Part shown: one piece after another, positions 1-7,274 of the stretch
How the letters are laid out: every line of letters begins with the position of its first letter
Position numbering within the stretch: position 1 is the stretch's first letter
DNA from: CAYOVG01 sp964407285
GTDB lineage: Bacteria > Desulfobacterota > Syntrophobacteria > Syntrophobacterales > Syntrophobacteraceae
Length of the DNA stretch: 21,609 nucleotides
Direction: 5' to 3'
Assembly (NCBI GenBank): GCA_964407285.1
Contig: CAYOVG010000079.1
Span: forward strand, 1 to 21,609
The notes under the pieces: generated by a model
The model's input: only the letters and a program-made list of their open reading frames with translations
What the model was told of the DNA's origin: nothing
Database searches by the model: none
Position numbers and translations under genes: made by a program

Positions 1-152
1 CTTCCCGTAAGAGGAAAGGAGACGCAAGGCCTCACTCCGTGCGCTCCTGGGAGGAATCGCCCCACGAGAACAGGACTTCCGATGAATGAGAGTTACCATC
101 ACGCCCACCGCCGGTCGCTCAGATAGTCTTCACCGGACATCAAAGTACTGCA

Positions 153-170
153 ATTATAAGATCTTATAAT
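153..170. promoter_or_regulatory. 18-bp perfect palindrome, candidate activator site
   Basis: ATTATAAGATCTTATAAT is identical to its reverse complement. It lies 23 bases upstream of a sigma-54 promoter. The half-site element TCTTAT recurs in direct orientation at 178-183 and 188-193. Such a site is a plausible operator or enhancer for the NtrC-family regulator encoded downstream, but a bound protein cannot be named from sequence. It sits closer to the promoter than most enhancer sites (usually 80-200 bp away), so a repressor or another regulator is also possible. Confidence 0.4.
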
Positions 171-192
171 CATTCGATCTTATGGAGTCTTA

Positions 193-208
193 TGGCATCG
201 GAGTTGCA
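193..208 (+). promoter_or_regulatory. Sigma-54 (-24/-12) promoter of the kinase-regulator operon
   Basis: TGGCATCGGAGTTGCA matches the RpoN consensus TGGCAC-N5-TTGCA, with the invariant GG (194-195) and GC (206-207) separated by exactly 10 bases. The predicted transcription start is about 219, giving a leader of about 100 bases to the kinase start at 322. The operon encodes a sigma-54 activator, so autoregulation is the simplest reading. Confidence 0.7.
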
Positions 209-321
209 TTATGGGAATCCCGAAATCGGGTGTCCCTCAAGCGGCTCAATCGGTCGCTGTTTTTTGTTATAGGAATTACCGGGAGGAATTGCAGGCGCCC
301 CATCCGTAGGAGGTTCGATGA

Positions 322-2853
322 ATGCGGCCCGTTTGTAAGTTTCCACGGAGCATTCGGAGTAAGCTGTATTTCCTTCTGCTTTCGGTGCTCGTTCCGCTTG
401 TCGCGGTGGAGGCGGCGCACCACTACGGTGAATTCCGTTCACGACGAAGCAACGAGTTCCAAACGAACCTGGAAGTCGGCCGCGCACTGGCGATTGCATT
501 CGAAGAATTCGTTCGCCGCATCGCTCAGCAGGAACTGGCTGTCGGACTCCACCTCACCTACCCGCAGCCTCCCTCTCCCGAACAGATGGTCGAGATCCTG
601 AGGAAGAACAATGCGGAACTCCCCGCCGTGCGGAATCTGGCGTGGGTAACCCCGGCCGGCCGCTACATCGCGTGCAGCATGTGGGAAAACCTGGATCTCG
701 ATGTCAGTGACCGTTCGTATTTCAAAGATATCGTATCCGGGCGTGAATGGGTTGCAACCGGGATCTTCACCACGAAGTGGGTACATGATCCCGTTTTCTG
801 CATAGCCAGAGGCATTCGCGACGACGCGGGCGAACTGCTCGGAATGGTCTGCGCGTTCGTCAGACCCGAGGGATTGAGCGAAACGCTGGGCATCGAGCGG
901 ATGGGCGGCAGATCGTTCATGTTGATGGACGGAAACGCAAGGCTCGTCTACCATTACCCGCAGGTGGACATGAGTTGGGAGGGACGCAATCCCCCCCGGG
1001 ACCATCCAACCGTAAGGGCCGCCATGGCAGGGGGAGAGATTACCGGCATCTTCCCCTGCATTCCCACCGGCGTGGAGCGAATGATGGCCGTCACATCCAT
1101 CGATTCCATCGGTTGGAAGGTATTCGTCGGCCGTCCCGTCGATGCCGTTATGGGACCGATCAAGCTGCAACTCCTACGGCATGCGGGGCTGCTTCTGTTT
1201 GTCTCATTGGCGGTGTTTGTCGCCGCTCTTGCCGTTTCCCGCAATATTACGAAGCCCATAGTGGAACTTCGGGACCATGTGCTTCGATATCGGCAGAGAG
1301 ACTCGGATCACCCGATCGAGATCGAGGGTTCCGCGGAGTTGCAGGACCTGGCCGACGCGTTCAACGCCATGGCCGTCGAAATCAACAACCGTGAAAAAGC
1401 CCTTATGGAGTCCAACGACAAGTACCGCCTGCTCTTCGAGCATGCCCCCCTCGGTATTTTCCATTTCGACGAGGATGGAACCATTACGACCTGTAACGAT
1501 AATTTCGCCCGGATACTGGGAACGTCGAAAGAACGATTGATCGGCTTCAGCCTCCTGGCGTCCCTGGAGGACGAGCAGGCGAAACAGGCTGTTTCCGACT
1601 GCCTGGCCGGAAGGATAGGACGCTTCGAGGGTGGCTACTGTCCGGTCACCGGAGGCAGGATCAGCCATATAAGATCTGTTTGGGGTCCCGTCATATCCCG
1701 GGACGGCGCTTTCCTGGGAGGTATAGCGGTCATCGAGGACATCTCGGAGCACAAGGAATCGGAAGCGAAGCTGCACCGGAGCGAACAGCGGTTTCGCATG
1801 CTTGCGGAGAATGCGCTCGTGGGAATCCTTATAGTGAGAGACGGGCGGGTGATCTATCATAATCCGGAGATGGAAAGAATATACGGCCGGATACCGGAAA
1901 CCATGGAAGACGAAAACTGCAGAATTCATGATGACGACATCCGGAAGTTCAGGAAATGCTGCCGGGATATCGTCTCGAGGTCTTCCCGCGTATCGAGCTT
2001 CGAAATCCGGATCAACAGCTCGGAAGCGAAGGAAGACCATAGCTGCAAGTGGATTCACGGCCGCGGGAGCCTGATCGAATACGACACCGGGGCCGCGGTT
2101 CTGTTCAATGTGGTGGACATCACAAGGCTTAAGGAACTGGAGCAGCTCTTAAGGATCAAGGACAAGATGACGTCGCTGGGCCATGTCGCCGCCGGCATCG
2201 CACACGAAATCAGAAATCCGCTTACGGGAATAAACTCGTATCTGTGCGCCCTGAAAAGGATGATGGATTCGGAAACACTCGAGGAAGCGTCCGCGCGAGA
2301 GGTCCTCGAGGAGATAGGGAAGGCTTCCAACAGGATCGAATCCGTCATCCGGCGAGTCATGGATTTTTCGCGACAAGGCTTACCGGCATTCGATCCGATC
2401 GATTTGAACGGATGCATCGAGGAAGCCATTAAGCTTTCCTCCACTACATTGAAACAATACGGAGTGTCGCTGGATCTGAAGTTAAGCCCCAACTTGCCGG
2501 AGTGTTACGCGGACCGCGTACTGATGGAGCAGGTATTCATGAATCTCATCGGCAACGCCATCCAGGTTTTCAAGAACCGGAACGGAGAGAAGATTATCCG
2601 GATAATCACATCCTGCGCCGACGACAGGATTTCGATCGGCGTATCCGATTCCGGTCCCGGGATACCCGCGGAGATACGCGAAAAGGTATTCGATCCTTTT
2701 TTCACCACGAGACATGACGGATTGGGCATCGGTCTCAGTATCACGCAAAGAATCATAGCGGAGCACGGAGGTTCCATCAACATAGCGGAGAGCCGGCTCG
2801 GCGGCGCCGGCTTCATTATCCATCTTCCACGCAGTAACAAGGAACTGCTGTAG
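322..2853 (+). CDS. Membrane sensor histidine kinase (Cache-HAMP-PAS-PAS-HisKA-HATPase)
   Basis: An 843-residue inner-membrane sensor kinase. Membrane segments lie at about residues 14-32 and 288-306 and flank a periplasmic region of about 255 residues that looks like a double-Cache ligand-binding domain. A HAMP linker (about 307-360), two PAS domains (about 365-480 and 487-605) and a HisKA domain follow, with the phospho-accepting His628 in GIAHEIRNP. The ATPase domain shows the N box (NLIGNAIQ), DSGPGIP and GLGIGLS. The ATG at 322 is preceded by TAGGAGGT at good spacing; an ATG at 318 opens only six codons. The regulator gene begins one base after the stop, so the two are almost certainly translated as a pair and form a two-component system. 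The ligand cannot be told from sequence; Cache domains often bind amino or carboxylic acids. Confidence 0.93.
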   Translation: MRPVCKFPRSIRSKLYFLLLSVLVPLVAVEAAHHYGEFRSRRSNEFQTNLEVGRALAIAFEEFVRRIAQQELAVGLHLTYPQPPSPEQMVEILRKNNAELPAVRNLAWVTPAGRYIACSMWENLDLDVSDRSYFKDIVSGREWVATGIFTTKWVHDPVFCIARGIRDDAGELLGMVCAFVRPEGLSETLGIERMGGRSFMLMDGNARLVYHYPQVDMSWEGRNPPRDHPTVRAAMAGGEITGIFPCIPTGVERMMAVTSIDSIGWKVFVGRPVDAVMGPIKLQLLRHAGLLLFVSLAVFVAALAVSRNITKPIVELRDHVLRYRQRDSDHPIEIEGSAELQDLADAFNAMAVEINNREKALMESNDKYRLLFEHAPLGIFHFDEDGTITTCNDNFARILGTSKERLIGFSLLASLEDEQAKQAVSDCLAGRIGRFEGGYCPVTGGRISHIRSVWGPVISRDGAFLGGIAVIEDISEHKESEAKLHRSEQRFRMLAENALVGILIVRDGRVIYHNPEMERIYGRIPETMEDENCRIHDDDIRKFRKCCRDIVSRSSRVSSFEIRINSSEAKEDHSCKWIHGRGSLIEYDTGAAVLFNVVDITRLKELEQLLRIKDKMTSLGHVAAGIAHEIRNPLTGINSYLCALKRMMDSETLEEASAREVLEEIGKASNRIESVIRRVMDFSRQGLPAFDPIDLNGCIEEAIKLSSTTLKQYGVSLDLKLSPNLPECYADRVLMEQVFMNLIGNAIQVFKNRNGEKIIRIITSCADDRISIGVSDSGPGIPAEIREKVFDPFFTTRHDGLGIGLSITQRIIAEHGGSINIAESRLGGAGFIIHLPRSNKELL

Positions 2854-2854
2854 C

Positions 2855-4225
2855 ATGTATTCGATATTCATAATCGACGACGATCCAAGCGCAAGGAATG
2901 GAATATCTCTCTACCTCCGGTCCGAGTACAAAGTGAGAAGCTTTCAGACCGTGGAGGAAGCCCTCGGTCCCATGAGAGAGGACCCGCCGGATATAGTCCT
3001 GCTGGACATAGGGCTTCCGGGCATCAACGGAATCGAGGCGCTGCCGGTCATAAAGAACGTTCATGCCGATGCAATAGTCATTATGATCACGGCGTTCGAA
3101 GAGGTCCCGACGATTGTCGCAGCCATGCGAAGCGGCGCCTATGATTACATGGTAAAGCCCCTTCAAATGGAAGCACTTGAAATCACTATTCGAAATGCTC
3201 TCGAAAAGATCCGCATGCGCAAGGAGATTCGCGTTCTTCATGAGAAGGAAGTAAGGGAGAACATTCCCTGCTTCATAAGCAAGAGCCTTGCGATTCAAGA
3301 GGTTATGGAGCTTATAAACAGGGCCGCCCAAAGCGGCGACACCCCGGTTCTTCTGTCCGGGGAAACGGGCACGGGGAAGGAGTTGCTCGCAAGCGCCATT
3401 CACTATAAAAGTCCCAATTCCCACGGCCCGTTCGTTGTTCTCAACTGCGCCGCTCTTCCAAAGGAACTCACCGAGAGCGAACTGTTCGGATACGAGAAGG
3501 GCGCCTTCACCGGCGCGGACACTTCAGGCAAGAAGGGACTGGTCGAGCAGGCTGCCGAAGGCACGCTCTTCCTGGATGAAATCGGGGACCTGAGTGTGGA
3601 GGCCCAGGCGAAGCTGCTTCGCTTCCTGGAAAACGGCGAGTTCTACAGGGTGGGAGGACTCAGGAAACGAAGCGTCAGGGCCAGGGTAATATCCGCGACC
3701 AACAAGAACCTCGAGGCCCTTATAGAGAAGGACCTTTTCAGGAGGGACCTTTACTACCGCCTTGCCGTGATCAAAATGGACGTTCCTTCCCTGAACGAAC
3801 GGCGCGACGATATCATGCCCATAGCGCTGTACTATCTGAAGGAATTCAGCAACAAATTCGGCAAGGTCTTTTCCGGGATTTCCCCCGGGGCCGAAGCGGC
3901 ACTGAAACAACACCACTGGAAAGGCAACGTGCGGGAGCTGAAAAATCTTATCGAGAGGGGAACGCTTCTCGGGGATGGCCCGGAACTTACCGTCAAAGAC
4001 CTGGGATTGGACAGGCCGGAAAAATGCGTGGGCAATGCGGCCGTACCGGTCGAGACCCCGCCGATCCCCCCGGACGGGTTGGATCTCGATGCAGTGCTCT
4101 CATCCATTGAACGCTACTATGTCGCGGAAGCCCTGAAAGCTACCGGCGGCAATGAAAGCAGGGCCGCAAGACTCCTCAATATGAACTATTACACCTTCCG
4201 TAACAAGAAAAAGAAGTATTTATAA
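2855..4225 (+). CDS. NtrC-family sigma-54-dependent response regulator
   Basis: A 456-residue transcription activator with the complete NtrC architecture. The receiver domain (about 1-120) has the acidic cluster D8-D10, phospho-acceptor D51 and K101. The AAA+ domain (about 140-375) has Walker A GETGTGKE (169-176), the sigma-54 contact loop GAFTGA (216-221) and Walker B with LFLDEIGD. A Fis-type helix-turn-helix closes the protein (about 420-452, GGNESRAARLLN). It should bind enhancer DNA and remodel RpoN holoenzyme when phosphorylated by the kinase encoded one base upstream. The three -24/-12 promoters in this window, one before its own operon and two before the chemoreceptor gene, are its most likely targets. 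All key residues are present. Confidence 0.95.
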   Translation: MYSIFIIDDDPSARNGISLYLRSEYKVRSFQTVEEALGPMREDPPDIVLLDIGLPGINGIEALPVIKNVHADAIVIMITAFEEVPTIVAAMRSGAYDYMVKPLQMEALEITIRNALEKIRMRKEIRVLHEKEVRENIPCFISKSLAIQEVMELINRAAQSGDTPVLLSGETGTGKELLASAIHYKSPNSHGPFVVLNCAALPKELTESELFGYEKGAFTGADTSGKKGLVEQAAEGTLFLDEIGDLSVEAQAKLLRFLENGEFYRVGGLRKRSVRARVISATNKNLEALIEKDLFRRDLYYRLAVIKMDVPSLNERRDDIMPIALYYLKEFSNKFGKVFSGISPGAEAALKQHHWKGNVRELKNLIERGTLLGDGPELTVKDLGLDRPEKCVGNAAVPVETPPIPPDGLDLDAVLSSIERYYVAEALKATGGNESRAARLLNMNYYTFRNKKKKYL

Positions 4226-4226
4226 G

Positions 4227-4249
4227 GCATCGCACCGGGGGTGCGATGC
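4227..4249 (+). terminator. 10-bp hairpin just after the regulator gene
   Basis: GCATCGCACC and GGTGCGATGC form a perfect 10-bp stem around a 3-base loop, starting one base after the stop codon. No T tract follows, so it is not a classic intrinsic terminator; it may protect the 3' end of the message or terminate with help from Rho. Confidence 0.4.
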
Positions 4250-4279
4250 GAACTCATCCGGTGTTCGCCTGCCGGGGAG

Positions 4280-4293
4280 TGTGCCATGGCACA
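4280..4293. promoter_or_regulatory. 14-bp perfect palindrome, candidate activator site
   Basis: TGTGCCATGGCACA is self-complementary and lies about 200 bases upstream of the first of two sigma-54 promoters, a normal distance for an enhancer site. It does not resemble the palindrome at 153-170, so the two cannot both be consensus sites of one protein. Confidence 0.3.
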
Positions 4294-4489
4294 AAGTGTG
4301 TTGGCGCAGTCTGTGTCAAAGTGGATCTTGATATCGAAGAAACCGGCTTTTCACCTGGTCACCGAATCCGCTTCCGATTTCCCTCCGCAGGCTCCGTAAT
4401 TTTGCCTCGCACAATAAAACCTATATTCCCAAGTAGATATCAATAAATGCTTCTTTCGGGTTTGCATGCAGTCTCGAAAAACTTCTAAC

Positions 4490-4505
4490 TGGCATTTCGG
4501 TTGCA
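4490..4505 (+). promoter_or_regulatory. Sigma-54 (-24/-12) promoter, distal (P1)
   Basis: TGGCATTTCGGTTGCA has the invariant GG (4491-4492) and GC (4503-4504) 10 bases apart, and agrees with the RpoN consensus except for T in place of C in the -24 block. It is very similar to the promoter at 193-208. The predicted start is about 4516, so the transcript would contain the 12-bp inverted repeat at 4561-4610 and about 360 bases of leader before the chemoreceptor gene. Confidence 0.6.
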
Positions 4506-4526
4506 TAACGGCAAGGCAGGGTCCTT

Positions 4527-4706
4527 ATGGGACAGAGAGTATCCAACTTCTCAGTGAAACGAGCTTGTTCCCTATTCCTTTCCACCGGGAATCGGATCGG
4601 GAACAAGCTCAATCTCTCGTTATGGCAATCGATCTTGCAAGAATTCCAAATGTTGGTTGGATTATTATCACAGCTTCGATCATTTGCGAGCCACCGCCAT
4701 ATCTAA
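4527..4706 (+). CDS. Possible 59-residue small protein or leader peptide
   Basis: An ATG lies about 11 bases after the predicted start of the distal sigma-54 transcript, with AGGG six bases upstream, and opens 59 codons ending in TAA. The product begins MGQRVSNF and ends RSFASHRHI, with a middle stretch rich in Leu, Gln and Ser that could form an amphipathic helix (LQEFQMLVGLLSQL). I recognise no family. The frame runs through the inverted repeat at 4561-4610, so translation would disrupt that hairpin. An open frame of this length can arise by chance, and this is a low-confidence call made because of its position. Confidence 0.18.
   Translation: MGQRVSNFSVKRACSLFLSTGNRIGNKLNLSLWQSILQEFQMLVGLLSQLRSFASHRHI
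4561..4610. repeat. 12-bp inverted repeat between two sigma-54 promoters
   Basis: GAGCTTGTTCCC (4561-4572) and GGGAACAAGCTC (4599-4610) are exact reverse complements separated by 26 bases. A smaller ATTCC/GGAAT pair lies inside. In RNA from the distal promoter this makes a stable stem; in DNA it lies about 140-190 bases upstream of the proximal promoter, the usual distance for an NtrC-type enhancer. No T tract follows, so a terminator is unlikely. Confidence 0.5.
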
Positions 4707-4745
4707 CGTATTGCATCCAATAATCAACAATTTTCCGACTTGAAA

Positions 4746-4761
4746 TGGTATGCGCTTTGCA
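4746..4761 (+). promoter_or_regulatory. Sigma-54 (-24/-12) promoter, proximal (P2), of the chemoreceptor gene
   Basis: TGGTATGCGCTTTGCA has GG (4747-4748) and GC (4759-4760) with the required 10-base spacing and a perfect TTTGCA at -12. The predicted start at about 4772 gives a leader of about 100 bases to the chemoreceptor ATG at 4875, much like the arrangement before the kinase gene. Confidence 0.6.
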
Positions 4762-4874
4762 ATACAATAGGCGCCAATCTCTCGGATTAAGCTAATATAG
4801 TAAGAGATACTTAATATTGGGAATAAATTTTAGAAATTGCTTATCAATAGGACATTTGTGTCATTGGGGGGATT

Positions 4875-6872
4875 ATGCACGGGCTCACTATCGACCGCAA
4901 GCTTTGTCTCGGATTTGGGATCCTGGTAGTTTTCATCGCCGTTTTGGGTTTAACGGCCTTCATGGGGGTAAACGGCATCGTTTCGGACAGTATGAGCATG
5001 ATCACCGGAAGCCGGATCAACGAGGTGCTGAAACAAAGAGAAATCGATCACCTGAACTGGCTGGCGAAACTCACCCGCTACATGCAGGATCACAATACGA
5101 AGGAGCTCGACGTGCAAACGGACGATCACCAATGCGGGTTGGGAAAGTGGCTCTACGGCGAGGAGAGAAAGCAGGCGGAGTCGGCGGTCCCGGAACTCGC
5201 TCCTCTCCTTCAGGCCATGGAGGAGCCTCACCGGGTCCTGCACCATTCCGCGGAAGAGATCGCCAGGTACTCCAACAAGCTCAACACGGGTAAGCTCCTT
5301 TCCGATTTCTACAGGCTGGAGCGGGACCATCTCCTCTGGTATGAAACTGCAATCGAAGAAGTAATCCAGAGAAAAGACAAGATCTCGGTCCAGCTCGACG
5401 ACCGCGCCTGTGAACTCGGGAGATGGCTTTACGGCCCCGAGGCGGAACAACTGCGGAAAGCGCATCCCGATTTCGAGCCTCTTTTCGAACAGCTAAAAGC
5501 CCCACACAAGAGACTCCACGATATCGGCCGGCAGATAAATGAAAGACTGGCCCATGCGGACTTCTCCGGCGCCATGGACCTGGTTCAGGGACAGGTGAAA
5601 CAGAGCGTGAACGAGGTCCGAAGCATTCTGACTGGCGCCCGAGAGCTTGTCAGAAAGAAATACGAGGACCAGGAGCGAGCCGACAACATATTTTCCACGG
5701 TATCCATGAAGAGCATCGCCGATCTCCAGGCCCTGATGCACCAGGCTTCGGAGCGGGTATCCGGGCGGATGACCAGCCAGGACAGCGTGCTGAACGCCGC
5801 AAGCAAGCTCAAACTGACCATAGGCGTCATCGGCGCGCTCGCGGCCCTGGCCGGTTTTGCAACGGCTCTTCTCATCTGTGCTTCCATCAAAGGCCCTCTC
5901 GTAAGGCTGCGGGATACTCTGAGCGACGCATCCGAACAGGTTGCGGCAGCGTCGACCCAGGTGTCGGCATCGAGTCAGCACCTTGCCGAGGGGGCGTCCG
6001 AGCAGGCGGGGTCGCTCGAGGAAACCTCCGCATCCTTGGAGGAGATGGCTTCCATGACTAAGCAAAACGCCGCCAATGCAAGTCAGGCAAACTCCCTCAT
6101 GAGAGAGGCGGAGAGGGTGGTGGAAAGGGCGAGCGGATCGATGCTCGGCATGGTGGCTTCGATGCAGGAGATCTCGCGGGCGAGCGAGGAGATACAAAAG
6201 ATCATCAAGACCATCGACGAGATCGCGTTCCAGACCAACCTGCTCGCTCTCAATGCGGCCGTGGAAGCCGCAAGGGCCGGCGAGGCGGGGGCGGGCTTCG
6301 CCGTCGTCGCCGACGAGGTGAGAAATCTCGCCATGCGGGCCGCGGATGCGGCCGGAAACACGGCGCTTCTTATAGAAGGCAGTGTCAACAAAGTCAGGGA
6401 AGGGGCTCAACTGGTCGAGGAAACGAACAGGGAATTCGGCGAAGTAGCGGGGATCGTCAAAAAGTCGGGAGAACTGATCGGTGAGATTGCATCGGCTTCC
6501 GGAGAGCAGGCCCAAGGGATAGAGCAACTCACCGTGGCCATAACGGAAATGGACAAAATCACCCAGCAGAACGCCACTACGGCCGAAGAGTCGGCATCTT
6601 CCGCCGAGGAGATGAGTTCCCAGGCGGCGCAGATGAGAGAGTTCGTTTTTGAGCTTGCCGCCCTGGTAGGGGGCGCAGGCCATGTGGAGAGAAAAAGACC
6701 GCCGAGTATCCGCATGGGCGCGACCGGAAAAGCGGAAAGAACACTGGTCCCGGTCTCAGCCGCCGATGCGGGAGCGGGTAGGGGAAGGAGCACGACGCTG
6801 CCGCCGCCGGGCACGGGGAGGGCAAAGGAGCTTTCACCGGAGAAGATTCTTCCCCTTGACGACGATTTTTGA
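4875..6872 (+). CDS. Methyl-accepting chemotaxis protein with tandem CZB zinc-binding domains
   Basis: A 665-residue chemoreceptor. Membrane segments at about residues 11-33 and 313-336 enclose a predicted periplasmic region holding two copies of a CZB-like domain. Each copy keeps the 3-His/1-Cys zinc set with nearly identical spacing: H59, C87, H119, H123 and H152, C179, H211, H215. The cytoplasmic part carries the MCP signalling domain, with the conserved hairpin tip at about 448-486 (DEIAFQTNLLALNAA, AGFAVVADEVRNLA). A HAMP domain is not evident after the second membrane segment. The tail ends EKILPLDDDF, with no NWETF-type CheR tether. It should signal through CheA/CheW, which are not in this window. 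Its position after a sigma-54 regulator and two sigma-54 promoters suggests induced expression. Zinc, redox or oxidant sensing is inferred from studied CZB proteins; the true stimulus is unknown. Confidence 0.92.
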   Translation: MHGLTIDRKLCLGFGILVVFIAVLGLTAFMGVNGIVSDSMSMITGSRINEVLKQREIDHLNWLAKLTRYMQDHNTKELDVQTDDHQCGLGKWLYGEERKQAESAVPELAPLLQAMEEPHRVLHHSAEEIARYSNKLNTGKLLSDFYRLERDHLLWYETAIEEVIQRKDKISVQLDDRACELGRWLYGPEAEQLRKAHPDFEPLFEQLKAPHKRLHDIGRQINERLAHADFSGAMDLVQGQVKQSVNEVRSILTGARELVRKKYEDQERADNIFSTVSMKSIADLQALMHQASERVSGRMTSQDSVLNAASKLKLTIGVIGALAALAGFATALLICASIKGPLVRLRDTLSDASEQVAAASTQVSASSQHLAEGASEQAGSLEETSASLEEMASMTKQNAANASQANSLMREAERVVERASGSMLGMVASMQEISRASEEIQKIIKTIDEIAFQTNLLALNAAVEAARAGEAGAGFAVVADEVRNLAMRAADAAGNTALLIEGSVNKVREGAQLVEETNREFGEVAGIVKKSGELIGEIASASGEQAQGIEQLTVAITEMDKITQQNATTAEESASSAEEMSSQAAQMREFVFELAALVGGAGHVERKRPPSIRMGATGKAERTLVPVSAADAGAGRGRSTTLPPPGTGRAKELSPEKILPLDDDF

Positions 6873-7004
6873 TGCGTCTGAAGCAGTTTTTTGTTCGGAT
6901 CGCCGGGTTTCCACGCCCAGTCGTGGGTCCTTCTCCCAGGGCTTCCCTCGTGGGGGGTCCCCTTACAACAGGAGCTCCCCTCGTCGGGGGGCCCTCGCAG
7001 GGGT

Positions 7005-7024
7005 TCCCACGCGGGAGCGTGGGA
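7005..7024. repeat. REP-like hairpin
   Basis: TCCCACGC and GCGTGGGA form a perfect 8-bp stem with a GGGA loop, set within GTTCCCACGC...GCGTGGGAG. Elements of this form recur between genes in many proteobacterial genomes. Copy number in this genome cannot be seen from one window. Confidence 0.5.
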
Positions 7025-7245
7025 GTGCATTGTCCGCACGCTCCGGCATCCCGCCGTTTACGGTCCGGTAGTTCGAAGACCGCGGTCCTCGCTCGGGACC
7101 GTGGAAGCCGGGCGCCGGCATCTCGCTGCTACCCCTCGGGCGCGCCGTTTTTTTTCGGCCCGCCAATCCCTGAGTTCGCCCTCCTGAGTTCGCCTTCCAC
7201 ATCGCCCGCGAAACCGCTACTTGCGGAAAGGCGAAGAGTCCCGTC

Positions 7246-7274
7246 TTGCTCTTTTCCGAATATTATTTTATATG
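7246..7274 (+). promoter_or_regulatory. Probable sigma-70 promoter of lysC
   Basis: TTGCTC (7246-7251) and TATATG (7269-7274) are separated by 17 bases in an abruptly AT-rich segment. The resulting leader of about 250 bases contains the hairpin at 7331-7372. Confidence 0.35.

Larger units (their letters stand above)
1..321. other. Upstream region of the sensor kinase operon
   Basis: Bases 1-150 hold nothing I can support as a gene; a short reading frame is open on the minus strand from about 95 to the left edge, but I do not recognise its product. From 153 the region becomes AT-rich and regulatory: an 18-bp perfect palindrome, three TCTTAT copies and a sigma-54 promoter (listed separately). 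Downstream of the predicted transcription start there is a small hairpin (CCCGA/TCGGG near 219-231) and a run of six T around 258-265, which could weakly attenuate transcription. The ribosome binding site TAGGAGGT lies at 307-314. Confidence 0.5.
4226..4874. other. 649-base regulatory gap before the chemoreceptor gene
   Basis: This stretch is AT-richer than the genes beside it and holds a dense set of elements: a 10-bp hairpin (4227-4249), a 14-bp palindrome (4280-4293), a sigma-54 promoter (4490-4505), a possible 59-codon reading frame (4527-4706), a 12-bp inverted repeat (4561-4610), a second sigma-54 promoter (4746-4761), and an ATTAAG/CTTAAT inverted pair near 4787-4815 in the chemoreceptor leader. 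The sequence GGGGGG at 4866-4871 is the probable ribosome binding site of the next gene. Other short open frames here resemble nothing I know. Confidence 0.55.

Noticed and set aside
1..100. Short open frame on the minus strand at the left edge
   Set aside because: About 33 codons of unrecognised, Arg/Ser-rich sequence with no ribosome binding site visible; cannot be supported.
4289..4304. A further sigma-54-like site, TGGCAC near 4287
   Set aside because: The -24 half is perfect but the position for GC 10 bases later is GT, and no TTGC element is present.
4246..4446. A 66-codon frame after the regulator gene
   Set aside because: It begins inside the 3' hairpin, has no ribosome binding site, and resembles no family.
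4466..4723. An 85-codon frame in the chemoreceptor leader
   Set aside because: Its start lies upstream of the predicted sigma-54 start at about 4516, so the promoter would not transcribe it whole; no recognisable product.
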